A DNA stretch of 64,000 bases. It comes from Steroidobacteraceae bacterium. GTDB lineage: Bacteria; Pseudomonadota; Gammaproteobacteria; Steroidobacterales; Steroidobacteraceae. Positions within the stretch are counted from its first letter, which is position 1. The number at the start of each line of letters is the position of its first letter. Location of the stretch: NCBI GenBank assembly GCA_025451845.1, contig JANWJS010000037.1, positions 124,001-188,000 on the forward strand, read 5' to 3'. Below, one piece after another: positions 27,683-36,890 of this stretch. The translations under genes and the position numbers were made by a program. Below the pieces are notes generated by a model, which ran no database searches, was not told where the DNA came from, and worked only from the letters and a program-made list of their open reading frames with translations.

Positions 27683-28858
27683 TCACCCGCCTGGCAGCGG
27701 TTCCCCCTTCGGCCAGATGAGCCACGTCCGGCCCTGCTGCCGCATCTCGCCGGCCTGCGCCCCGGCTGCCGCGCCGATTCCCCAGAAGTAGTCGGCACGG
27801 ACCGAGCCGTGAATCGCGCCGCCGGTGTCCTGCGCGAACACGAGACGGTCGAGCGGCGCATTCGAGTTGGGGTAGGTCGTCGCCAGGAACACCGGCGCGC
27901 CGAGCGGTATCGCTGCAGTGTCCACGGCCACGGACCGGCCCGGTGTCAGGGGAACGCCGAGTGAGCCCTTGGGCCCGAGCGCCGGGTTGCCGAGCGGCTC
28001 TTCTTGGAAGAAGACGACGCTCGGATCCGCATCGAGCAGCTCCTGCAGCCGCTCGGGGTGGGCAAGGGCCCACTCGCGAATGGCCGGGACCGTCGCCTCT
28101 CCACGCTCGAGCTCACCGCGATCAACCAAGTACAGGCCGATGGAACGGTAGGGATAGCCGTTCTCGTCGGCGTAGTGCAACCGGATCGTCTCCCCGGAGG
28201 GCAGCTGCACCCGGCCCGACCCCTGCACCTCGAGGAAGAAAGCCGAGAGCGCGTCGCCGACCCAGACGATCGCGTGCGCATCGAGCCCGGGGTCGCGGTT
28301 AAGATCCGCCCGGCTGTAATACGGGACCACGCGGCGCCCCACGAGCCGCGCCCGGACTCGCTTACCGCGCAGCGCCGGATACTCCGACCCGAGATCCACC
28401 GTCAGCAGATCGGGAGGCGGCGCGTAGAGCGGTACATCGAATCCGCTCGACGGCGTACGCGCGCCATGAAGCAACGGCTCGAAATACCCCGTAACCAGCC
28501 CCGACGCATCGCTTCGGGAGCCGACCTGCTTCACGATCGCAAACGCCGCGAAGTTGTCCTCGAAGAACGCACGCACGTCTACCGGCGTCACAGGATGAGC
28601 ATCACGCGCGGCATCGCAGACGGCCTGCCAGCGCTGCCGGCGACCCGCCACATCACAGTTCGCCAGGAAGGCGGGCCAGACGTCCGACATCTCGTCGCTG
28701 TTCCATCCCGGCAGATCCGACCAGGAGGCGGGCACGTAGGCGGTGTGCGGAGCGGGCGGTGGCGGGGGCGGACAGGTGCTCGGCGTCGTAGAGCAGCCGC
28801 TGAGCAGGATTGCGCCCGCAAGAGCCACTCCCGCGAGCGGACGCGACCGAGACTTCAA
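27683..28858 (-). CDS. mltA: membrane-bound lytic murein transglycosylase A
   Basis: GLVTGYFEPLLHGAR...FDVPLYAPP, FLEVQGSGRVQLPSGETIRLHYADENGYPYRSIG, FAQDTGGAIHGSVRADYFWG; lipobox LLSGC; TTG start inferred. Confidence 0.88.
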   Translation of the reverse strand: MKSRSRPLAGVALAGAILLSGCSTTPSTCPPPPPPAPHTAYVPASWSDLPGWNSDEMSDVWPAFLANCDVAGRRQRWQAVCDAARDAHPVTPVDVRAFFEDNFAAFAIVKQVGSRSDASGLVTGYFEPLLHGARTPSSGFDVPLYAPPPDLLTVDLGSEYPALRGKRVRARLVGRRVVPYYSRADLNRDPGLDAHAIVWVGDALSAFFLEVQGSGRVQLPSGETIRLHYADENGYPYRSIGLYLVDRGELERGEATVPAIREWALAHPERLQELLDADPSVVFFQEEPLGNPALGPKGSLGVPLTPGRSVAVDTAAIPLGAPVFLATTYPNSNAPLDRLVFAQDTGGAIHGSVRADYFWGIGAAAGAQAGEMRQQGRTWLIWPKGEPLPGG

Positions 28859-29175
28859 GGTCGCCTGGCTCGCGAGTCGGTCGCGCTGGTGAGGCGCACG
28901 CGGCCGGAGGGACTGTTGGTGCCGGTCTTGCCTGGCCCGCGTCGTAGCATTATTTCTCCTTTGCGGCTGAAGCGGCCAGCGTAGAGCCTTCAGGAGCGCC
29001 CCACAAGCCCTCCGCCGCGCAAGGCGGCCGCGCGCCATTTTGCGGCGGCCCGACCGATCGATGCGATGGCGCCGCGCCGGTACGGGCCGCCGCTTCAAGC
29101 AGGACTCCCGAAGTCGCACTGAGGAAGTAAACTAGCCGCAAGAACACTGTCGGCGCGTTTGCGCTGTACCGGGGA

Positions 29176-31506
29176 GTGGCGATGTCAGTAGCGATAACGC
29201 GCAAATTCGCGGTGGCGATGAGTTGCCTGTCATTGACCTGTCTCGCGGCAGGCACGGCCATGCCGGAGTCGGCGAAGAGCCCGACGGGTTCTGACATTCT
29301 GGGTTTCACGCCGGACGGCGCCGCGCAGGAGCGCGACCTGGAACAGCGTTTCGACGCCCAGTTGAGCGCTCCCGAGATGCGCGAGTGGCTGCGGCAACTG
29401 TCCTCCCAGCCCAACCAGGTGGGCTCGCCGCACGACAAGGCGAATGCCGAATTCCTGCTGGCTGCGTTCCGCAAGTGGGGCTGGGACGCGCACATCGAGA
29501 CCTTCGATGTGCTCTATCCGACGCCGAAGCAGGAAATGGTCGAGATGACCGCGCCTACGACTTTCAGGGCGGCGTTGCATGAGCCGCCTGTGAATGGCGA
29601 TCGAACATCGATGCTCAGCGGCGCGCTGCCGCCATACAACGCGTACGGCGCCGACGGTGACGTGACTGCGCCTCTGGTCTATGTCAACTACGGCATGCCG
29701 GCCGACTACAAGGAATTGGCGCGCCGCGGCGTCAGCGTAGAGGGCCGGATCGTGATCGTGCGTTACGGCCAGGGCTGGCGCGGCCTCAAACCCAAGCTCG
29801 CCTACGAGCACGGCGCGGTCGGTTGCCTGATCTATTCCGATCCACGCGACGACGGCTATTTCAACGGCGACGCCTACCCCAAGGGCGGCTGGCGGCCGCC
29901 GGAGGGAGTGCAACGCGGGTCGGTAATGAACATGAACCTGTATCCCGGAGACCCGACGACACCCGGATACGGCTCGGTGCCGGGTGCGAAGCACTTGGCA
30001 GTCAAGGATGCCGCACCCATTCTCAAGATTCCGGTTCTGCCGATTTCGTATGCGGATGCGACGCCATTGCTGCAGGCGCTGGGTGGGCCGGTTGCACCGC
30101 CAAGCTGGCGTGGAGCGCTGCCTCTGACCTATCACATCGGACCGGGGCCCGCGGAAGTCCATCTGCTGGTGCAGTCCGACTGGAACCTGAAGGCGATCTA
30201 CGACGTGATCGCGGTACTGAGAGGCTCTACGGACGCGAACCAATGGGTGGTCCGCGGCAATCACCATGATGGCTGGGTATTCGGCGCCTGGGACCCGCTC
30301 GCGGGCACGATCGCCCTGATGGGAGAGGCCAAGGCGCTGGGAGCCCTGCATCGTCAAGGCTGGGTACCGAAGCGGACTCTCGTCTACGCGAGCTGGGACG
30401 CAGAGGAGCCGATGCTGATCGGCTCCACTGAGTGGGCGGAGACGCACGCCAAGGAGCTGCAAGACCACGCGGTGCTGTATCTCAACTCCGATACCAACGC
30501 GCGCGGCTTCCTCGCCGTCGGCGGCAGTCATTCATTGCAGCACATGGTCAATCAGGTCGCCGCCGGTGTGACCGACCCGGAAATGAAAGTCAGCGTGCAG
30601 CAACGCGAGCGGGCGTTCATCGAGGTCAACGGCACCGAGCCGAATGCCGACGCCGCGGACAAGGAGCTCGCCAGGCTCGCGGCCGCGGGCGGTGACGTGC
30701 CGATGAGTGCCCTCGGCTCCGGCTCGGATTTCAGCGCATTTCTGGATCACTTGGGGATAGCCACCCTCAACGTCGAATTCGGGGGAGAGGACGAGGATGC
30801 CGGCATCTACCATTCTCGCTACGACTCGTTCGATCACTTCACCCGTTTCGGCGATCCCACCTTTCAGTACGAAGTTGCGCTGGCGGAAGTTGCCGGCCAC
30901 ATCGCGCTGCGCGCCGCCGAGAGTCAAGTGTTGCCCATGCGGTTCGCCGATTTCAGCGCCACCCTGGACCGTTACGTTGCAGAATTGCACAAGGAATTGG
31001 ACGGCGCGCGCAAGGCGACCGAGCGGCAGCACGCACTGCTCGCCGCCGATGCGTACCGCCTCGCGGCCGATCCTGCTCGCCCGGTCGCGCCGCCCGAGCG
31101 CCTGTCCGACGTCCCCAACATCGATCTCACGCCGCTCGATCAGGCCGCGAAACGGTTGCAACAGAGCGCCAAATCGTATGAGGCGGCTTATGAGGCGCGC
31201 GCATCCGCGGGGCTGTCGATTCCGGCCGGGCGATTGCGCGAGATCAACATGCTGCTGGCAACCATGGAGCAGCGCCTGCTCGCCGCGGCTGGGTTGCCCG
31301 GGCGTTCCTGGTACAAGAACGTGATGCAGGCACCGGGCCAGCTGACCGGCTATGCGCCGAAGACGATCCCGGCGGTGCGTGAAGCCCTGGAGGGGCGCGA
31401 CTGGAGCGGCGCCGGCCGGTATGCGGTGAGCACTGCCCAGGTGCTCGACGCCTATCGCGCGCAACTCGACCGGCTCACGGCGCTGCTCAGCGCCACCGGA
31501 CGGTGA
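29176..31506 (+). CDS. M28-family metallopeptidase (glutamate carboxypeptidase II-like, PA domain)
   Basis: ANQWVVRGNHHDGWVFGAWDPLAGTIALM, YASWDAEEPMLIGSTEWAE, SGSDFSAFLDHLGI, YHSRYDSFDHF. Confidence 0.9.
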   Translation: MAMSVAITRKFAVAMSCLSLTCLAAGTAMPESAKSPTGSDILGFTPDGAAQERDLEQRFDAQLSAPEMREWLRQLSSQPNQVGSPHDKANAEFLLAAFRKWGWDAHIETFDVLYPTPKQEMVEMTAPTTFRAALHEPPVNGDRTSMLSGALPPYNAYGADGDVTAPLVYVNYGMPADYKELARRGVSVEGRIVIVRYGQGWRGLKPKLAYEHGAVGCLIYSDPRDDGYFNGDAYPKGGWRPPEGVQRGSVMNMNLYPGDPTTPGYGSVPGAKHLAVKDAAPILKIPVLPISYADATPLLQALGGPVAPPSWRGALPLTYHIGPGPAEVHLLVQSDWNLKAIYDVIAVLRGSTDANQWVVRGNHHDGWVFGAWDPLAGTIALMGEAKALGALHRQGWVPKRTLVYASWDAEEPMLIGSTEWAETHAKELQDHAVLYLNSDTNARGFLAVGGSHSLQHMVNQVAAGVTDPEMKVSVQQRERAFIEVNGTEPNADAADKELARLAAAGGDVPMSALGSGSDFSAFLDHLGIATLNVEFGGEDEDAGIYHSRYDSFDHFTRFGDPTFQYEVALAEVAGHIALRAAESQVLPMRFADFSATLDRYVAELHKELDGARKATERQHALLAADAYRLAADPARPVAPPERLSDVPNIDLTPLDQAAKRLQQSAKSYEAAYEARASAGLSIPAGRLREINMLLATMEQRLLAAAGLPGRSWYKNVMQAPGQLTGYAPKTIPAVREALEGRDWSGAGRYAVSTAQVLDAYRAQLDRLTALLSATGR

Positions 31507-31974
31507 TTATCGCGTTGGTAGCGGTACGGCAGTGGTGCGCTTGAGTTGCTCCATCGAGAACACTGCGCGCACTTCCGCGCAGCGCGTGGAGCTGATGAGG
31601 AGTTTGTAGACCTCGTCGTAACTGGCGACGTCCGCAAGCTGCAGTTTGAGCAGATAGTCGACGTCGCCGCTCGTGCGATGAAATTCGGTGACGGACGGAA
31701 TCGCCCGAACCGTGGCCGCGAAATGCTCGAACCATTCCTGCGAATGCTCGGCGGCGCGAATCAGGACGAACATCGTCAGTCCGGCACCTACCTTGCCCGC
31801 ATTGAGAAGTGCGACGCGTTTCTCGATGATGCCCGTATCCTGCAGGCGTTTGATCCGGTGCCAGCACGCGTTCGTGGAGAGGTGTACCCGCTCGGCAATT
31901 GCGGCCACCGACTGCGAGGCGTCCTCCTGCAGGAGGTCGAGGATGTGCAGATCCGTACCGTCTAGATCGGACAT
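31507..31974 (-). CDS. Lrp/AsnC family transcriptional regulator
   Basis: MSDLDGTDLHILDLLQEDASQSVAAIAERVHLSTNACWHRIKRLQDTGII. Confidence 0.9.
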   Translation of the reverse strand: MSDLDGTDLHILDLLQEDASQSVAAIAERVHLSTNACWHRIKRLQDTGIIEKRVALLNAGKVGAGLTMFVLIRAAEHSQEWFEHFAATVRAIPSVTEFHRTSGDVDYLLKLQLADVASYDEVYKLLISSTRCAEVRAVFSMEQLKRTTAVPLPTR

Positions 31975-31988
31975 GGGAAATTTTCCCA
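31974..31988. promoter_or_regulatory. 15-bp dyad TGGGAAA-T-TTTCCCA, candidate Lrp-type operator
   Basis: Perfect 7-bp arms overlapping the lrp start codon. Confidence 0.5.
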
Positions 31989-32078
31989 CCAAAAGCCCAA
32001 TGCTTAGTCTAAATGGAGAAGATATTCGATACCAGATGGACTATCTTTATTCCTATTGGTTATAAGCAGGGGCACCTG

Positions 32079-32321
32079 GTGTTCACCCGCCTATTCCTCG
32101 ACCACCCGCGATCGGTGGGAGAGTCCTATCTGAAGCATCAGCGCCACGCCTTCGGATTCGGGATTTCACTGCTGGGCGCAGCGCTGGCATGTCTCGTACA
32201 CGGGCTCGTGCCCGGACTGTTCGTTCGCACGGGCAGCGAGGCGATCACCCGCTTGCATGATCGGATGGTCGTCCACCGCACTGTGCGTAGCCGCGATCGG
32301 ATCGTAGCCGTTCGGACCTGA
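32079..32321 (+). CDS. DUF6356-like small membrane protein
   Basis: VFTRLFLDHPRSVGESYLKHQRHAFGFGISLLGAALACLVHGLVPGLF; GTG start (ORF 32013..32321). Confidence 0.55.
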   Translation: MFTRLFLDHPRSVGESYLKHQRHAFGFGISLLGAALACLVHGLVPGLFVRTGSEAITRLHDRMVVHRTVRSRDRIVAVRT

Positions 32322-32345
32322 GCTCTGCGCGTCCCGGCCAGCCTC

Positions 32346-33281
32346 TCAGACCCGGCGGCCGTAATACAGCGCAGAGACGTGCGTCGCTTCCGCGAAGAAT
32401 AGCCAACGCTCAGTGAGCAACCCCATGACCGCACACGCCAGGGCTACCGCCGTGGCGGCGCGCGGCAGGACCGAGAGACTGGCAAGAAGACACAGTCCGA
32501 GGGGAGCGCCGAAACCCAGCCCCAGCGCAATGCGCCGTAACCTTGCGCCGTGGCGGCGCGCAACAACAAATCCCATCTCGCGCAGTACGTAGTTCTCGGT
32601 GAAATGAGGGGCGTCCAAGGGCCTGACCTCCCTGTCTTTTGGCAAGCCAATGGCCGCGGCAAGGCTCGCAAGCGGCGTCTGGGCATCGACGTGGTGCCAG
32701 TAGGCGCGCTTCGCGATCAGTGCGGCCGCCGCCGCGGCAGCAGCAATGAGGTCTGCGGACCCTGTCGTTCCGAGCAGGACCGTGTCCAGCACAGCGAAGA
32801 GCAAGGCGCCGGAGAAGGCCGCGTAGATCAGATAATCGGGCGCGGTATGCGAGTTATGCCACTGCCGTATCGGCTTCAGACTCGCGTAGATCATCGCGGT
32901 GCAGAGCACGGTGGCAAGCGATGTCACCATCAGTGCCGCGCCGAGCAATCGGGTCACGATGCCGCCGTGATCCAAGCGTAGCGCGGCAGCCAAGAGGATT
33001 GCGACGGGATAGATGAGTACCGCCCCGACACCCTCGCGCGACAGCCAGGAGGATCGCCACTGGCTGAATGCGCGCCAGGCGCGATCCATCCGTCCCAGAT
33101 GCAGCAGCGACGCCGCGAGCCCGACGGATGCGAGGAAAAGGCCGACCGCAATGCCGGTGAGGGCAAAGTGCGGTTCCGCGGGCAGCAGACCCAGGGCAGT
33201 GTAGGCGCCCACCCATGCCAGCAGACCGAATGCGAATCCGGTCACTGTGGTAAGCAAGAGAATGGAGGCGGACGGCCTCAT
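32346..33281 (-). CDS. DmsC/NrfD-like membrane anchor subunit (SoeC-like)
   Basis: MRPSASILLLTTVTGFAFGLLAW..., multi-TM, third in operon with FeS and Mo subunits. Confidence 0.8.
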   Translation of the reverse strand: MRPSASILLLTTVTGFAFGLLAWVGAYTALGLLPAEPHFALTGIAVGLFLASVGLAASLLHLGRMDRAWRAFSQWRSSWLSREGVGAVLIYPVAILLAAALRLDHGGIVTRLLGAALMVTSLATVLCTAMIYASLKPIRQWHNSHTAPDYLIYAAFSGALLFAVLDTVLLGTTGSADLIAAAAAAAALIAKRAYWHHVDAQTPLASLAAAIGLPKDREVRPLDAPHFTENYVLREMGFVVARRHGARLRRIALGLGFGAPLGLCLLASLSVLPRAATAVALACAVMGLLTERWLFFAEATHVSALYYGRRV

Positions 33282-34018
33282 CGGCTGAGGGCCCGGTCCA
33301 GGAGCTTCAGTAGCGCGGCGCCGACGCCATCGCGCGCCTCCGCGGCGGCCTCGCGCGGCTCGGCTTTGATGGTGGCCGTGCGCGCGGGAAGATACTTGTT
33401 CGTGGGCCGGTAACCCAGCTCTTCCAGCAGGGTCTTGCCGCCGCGCGCCGCCACCAGCTTGGACACGCCGCTTTCGGGGTCGGCCAGATCGCCAAAATGG
33501 CGCGCGCGGGTCGGACAGGCCGCGACGCAAGCCGGTTCGCGCTCGGCTTCCGGCAGATTCGGGTCGTAGATGCGATCCACACACAGCGTGCACTTGCGCA
33601 TCACGCCGGCCTCTTCATCGAACTCGCGCGCGCCGTACGGACAGGCCCAGGAGCAGAGCTTGCAGCCGATGCAGATCTCAGGGTCGATGAGGACGATGCC
33701 ATCCTCTGCGCGCTTGTAAGAGGCGCCGGTGGGGCAAACCGTGACGCAGAGAGCATCCTCACAGTGCAGGCAGGAGCGCGGCAGGTTGATGGTGCGGGAG
33801 CACCCCTGCTCGGGAGCCTCGTACGAATGCACCCGGTTGTACCACACTCCGTCCGGCTCCGGCCCCTGCTTGTCGTAGTCCGGCAGAAGACCGGCTTCGC
33901 CGCCGCTGTTCCATTCCTTGCAGCTCACCGCGCAGGCATGACAACCGACACACGTGTCGAGGTCGATGACCAATCCCAGCTTCTTGGCGCCCGGGGGAAC
34001 CTTGGGCAACATGGTCAT
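33278..34018 (-). CDS. 4Fe-4S dicluster ferredoxin subunit (DmsB/SoeB-like)
   Basis: CVGCHACAVSCKEWN, CLHCEDALCVTVCPTGA, CIGCKLCSWACPYGA, CTLCVDRI. Confidence 0.9.
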   Translation of the reverse strand: MTMLPKVPPGAKKLGLVIDLDTCVGCHACAVSCKEWNSGGEAGLLPDYDKQGPEPDGVWYNRVHSYEAPEQGCSRTINLPRSCLHCEDALCVTVCPTGASYKRAEDGIVLIDPEICIGCKLCSWACPYGAREFDEEAGVMRKCTLCVDRIYDPNLPEAEREPACVAACPTRARHFGDLADPESGVSKLVAARGGKTLLEELGYRPTNKYLPARTATIKAEPREAAAEARDGVGAALLKLLDRALSR

Positions 34019-36798
34019 CGATCGACTCCTGAGTCCTGCCTGAGCCGCACCGGATTCGCGCCCAGCCGCGGAGCGACCTCCGCGAACACGTCCTCGCTGC
34101 AGCGCTCGATCGCGACGGTCACGTCAAACCAGGAGGCCTGGCCGGTCACCGGGTCGGAATTCGAGTGCCGTGCCTCATCGCCCTCCTGCGGCAGATATTC
34201 CGAGATGATGTGGTTGAGGAGGAATGCCCGGCGGAACTCCGGGGCGCCGTGCCGCAGCGCCCAGGCGCCGGCGCGCTTGCCGATCGCGTTCCACGTCCAG
34301 ACGGTGTCACGATTCATGCCGGTCATCGTGCGTACCTGACATTTGAGTTTTCCATTGCGGGAATGAACCCACACCCAATCCTCATCCTCGACTGCGAGTC
34401 GCGCCGCCAGGTCACGGTGCAGGTAGATGCGGTTCTGGGGAAGAATCTGCCGCAGCCAGGCATTCTGCGAGCCCCAGGAGTGGTACATCGCCATCGGCCT
34501 CTGGGTGATGGCGTGCAGCGGAAAGCGCTCGCGATCGCTCAACGCCTCTTCCAGGGGCACGTACCAGATGGGGAGAGGGTCGAAGAACTCGCCGATGCGC
34601 GCGCGCAGCCGCTGCGGCGGGCGGCGCTCGCCATGCCCTTCGGCCGCGAGGCGGAATCTCTGCAGTGTCTCGCAGTAAAGCTGCAGGACGATCTGTGAAT
34701 CATCGGCGATGAAGCCCATCGCCTTGGCGCCGGCGAGATATGCGCGGTTGGCATGCTTGTAGTAGAGCTGCTCCGGCGGCAGCTCATGCTTCCAATAGCC
34801 GCCATTTTCCACATAGCGCTCGAGCTGGTCCGCATTCGGCGATCCCTTAGCCGTAGCGCGGGCGTCCACACCGCGAAAGCCGGCCAACGGCCCGATGCCG
34901 GGTGCCCGCTCGTGCCGCACGATGTAATCGGCGTATGACGAGTAGAGCGGTTGGCCTCCAGCGTCCCCGAAATCCTCGAGGCCCAGCCGGCCGGCAAGCT
35001 CGATCAGCACATCCTGAAACGGCCGAACGTCGCGCGCGGGTTGCAGCACGGGCACGCGAATGGCATCCGCCGGTCCGTGCGCCGAGCCGATCGGCCGGTC
35101 CAGCAGCGAAATGCAGTCGTAGCGCTCCAGGTAAGTGGTGTCGGGCAACACCAGATCCGCGTACGCCACGGTCTCAGATGCGAAGGCGTCCGCCACGATG
35201 ACGAACGGAATGCGGTACTTGCCGTGCTCATCGCATTCGCTGAGCATCCGGGTGGTCTCGCCCGGGTTCATCGCGGAGTTCCACGCCATGTTGGCCATGA
35301 AGAGGAACAGCGTGTCGATTCCTGACGGCCCGGCCTCGAAGGCGCGGGCGATCGCCATGTGCATCAGCCCGTGAATGGCGAGCGGGGCTTCCCACGAGAA
35401 CGCCCGGTCGAGCCGTAGCGCCTCGCCCTGCTCGTCCACCAGAAGATCTTCGGGGCCGAGCGGGCATCCGAGCGGTGGCCCATCGAGCGGGCTACCGGGG
35501 CTCGTCGAGCGGCCTGGCGGCCCTCCGCACGGAATCGGCTTGGGATACGGCGACTTATAGCGCCAGGAGCCCGGAGTATCGATCGCGCCGAGCAGCATCT
35601 GCAATACATGCAGGGCGCGGCAGGTGTGAAAGCCGTTGGAATGGGCCGAGATGCCGCGCATGGCATGCATGGCCACCGGCCGCCCGGTCATCGTGGCATG
35701 TCGCCTGCCGCTCGTATCCGTCCAAGGCTGCTGGATCACCACTGGTTGGTTGAATGCCACCTCGGCGATCTCCGCGGCGATGCGCCGGATGTCGGCTGCA
35801 TCGATCCCGCAGCGGGCGGCAACCGCCTCCGGCGCGTACTCCTTGCGGGTGTAACGCCTGGCGAGGAGCTCGAATGCCGGCCGCGCTCGGCGCCCATCAG
35901 GGAGAGTGAATTCGCCTGCCAACGCCGGGTCGATCCCGGTCGCCGCTGCCTCCTGCAGTGAGTTGGAATTGCGATCGAACGAGAGCTCGCGACCGTTGCC
36001 GTCGCGAGCGATCAGGCCGTGGTCGGCTTCGCTGGGCGCATCGATGACCAGATGATGGGCGTTCGTATAACGGACGAGAAACTCGGTGTCGACCTCACCC
36101 GCCTGCAGCAAGCAGTGAATCAGCGCGAAAACCAGCAGACCGTCGGTACCCGGTCGGATCGCGACGAACTCGTCCGCGATCGCGGAGTAGCCGGTGCGCA
36201 CGGGATTGATCGAGATGATCTTGGCCCCGCGCTCCTTGAGCTTGCCGAGTCCGAGCTTGATCGGATTGGAGTCGTGGTCCTCCGCGACGCCGAAGAGCAG
36301 GAAGAGCCGCGCATGGTCCCAGTCCGGCTCACCGAACTCCCAGAACGCGCCCCCTGCCGTATAGAGCCCGGCGGCCGCCATGTTGACGGAGCAGAACCCG
36401 CCGTGCGCGGCATAGTTCATGGTGCCGAACATGCGGGCAAAGTGGCTGGTCAGCGCCTGCGACTGGTCGCGTCCCGTGAAGAATGCGAGGCGGTTGGGAT
36501 CGGCAGCGCGGATGGCGGCGAGCCGTCGAGTGACGATCTCCATGGCCTCGTCCCAGCAGATCGCGCGGAATCCCCCTGACCCGCGTGGACCGACGCGCGC
36601 GAGTGGGGTCGTCAGGCGCGCGGGAGAGATGGCCGTCATGATGCCGGCGGATCCCTTGGCGCAGAGCACACCCCGGTTCACGGGGTGATCGCGGTCGCCC
36701 TCGATGTAACGCAGCCTGCCATCCTCGAGGTGCACTTTGATGCCGCAACGGCAGGCGCACATGTAACACGTCGTTCGGGCAACCGTTTTCATTGCCAT
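34015..36798 (-). CDS. molybdopterin oxidoreductase catalytic subunit, DMSO-reductase family (SoeA-like)
   Basis: TTCYMCACRCGIKVHLEDGRLRYIEGDRDHPVNRGVLCAKGSAGI; no Tat signal; 927 aa. Confidence 0.87.
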   Translation of the reverse strand: MAMKTVARTTCYMCACRCGIKVHLEDGRLRYIEGDRDHPVNRGVLCAKGSAGIMTAISPARLTTPLARVGPRGSGGFRAICWDEAMEIVTRRLAAIRAADPNRLAFFTGRDQSQALTSHFARMFGTMNYAAHGGFCSVNMAAAGLYTAGGAFWEFGEPDWDHARLFLLFGVAEDHDSNPIKLGLGKLKERGAKIISINPVRTGYSAIADEFVAIRPGTDGLLVFALIHCLLQAGEVDTEFLVRYTNAHHLVIDAPSEADHGLIARDGNGRELSFDRNSNSLQEAAATGIDPALAGEFTLPDGRRARPAFELLARRYTRKEYAPEAVAARCGIDAADIRRIAAEIAEVAFNQPVVIQQPWTDTSGRRHATMTGRPVAMHAMRGISAHSNGFHTCRALHVLQMLLGAIDTPGSWRYKSPYPKPIPCGGPPGRSTSPGSPLDGPPLGCPLGPEDLLVDEQGEALRLDRAFSWEAPLAIHGLMHMAIARAFEAGPSGIDTLFLFMANMAWNSAMNPGETTRMLSECDEHGKYRIPFVIVADAFASETVAYADLVLPDTTYLERYDCISLLDRPIGSAHGPADAIRVPVLQPARDVRPFQDVLIELAGRLGLEDFGDAGGQPLYSSYADYIVRHERAPGIGPLAGFRGVDARATAKGSPNADQLERYVENGGYWKHELPPEQLYYKHANRAYLAGAKAMGFIADDSQIVLQLYCETLQRFRLAAEGHGERRPPQRLRARIGEFFDPLPIWYVPLEEALSDRERFPLHAITQRPMAMYHSWGSQNAWLRQILPQNRIYLHRDLAARLAVEDEDWVWVHSRNGKLKCQVRTMTGMNRDTVWTWNAIGKRAGAWALRHGAPEFRRAFLLNHIISEYLPQEGDEARHSNSDPVTGQASWFDVTVAIERCSEDVFAEVAPRLGANPVRLRQDSGVDR

Positions 36799-36859
36799 CC
36801 GGCCACCGGACTACGGAAACGTGCATGATGCGTCAAACACAGGTATCCATCCAATGCAA

Positions 36860-36879
36860 ATATGGCAGCCTAGCCATAT
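36860..36879. promoter_or_regulatory. dyad ATATGGC-N6-GCCATAT, candidate LysR operator
   Basis: Perfect 7-bp arms in the 92-bp divergent spacer. Confidence 0.45.
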
Positions 36880-36890
36880 ACTTAATGCAT

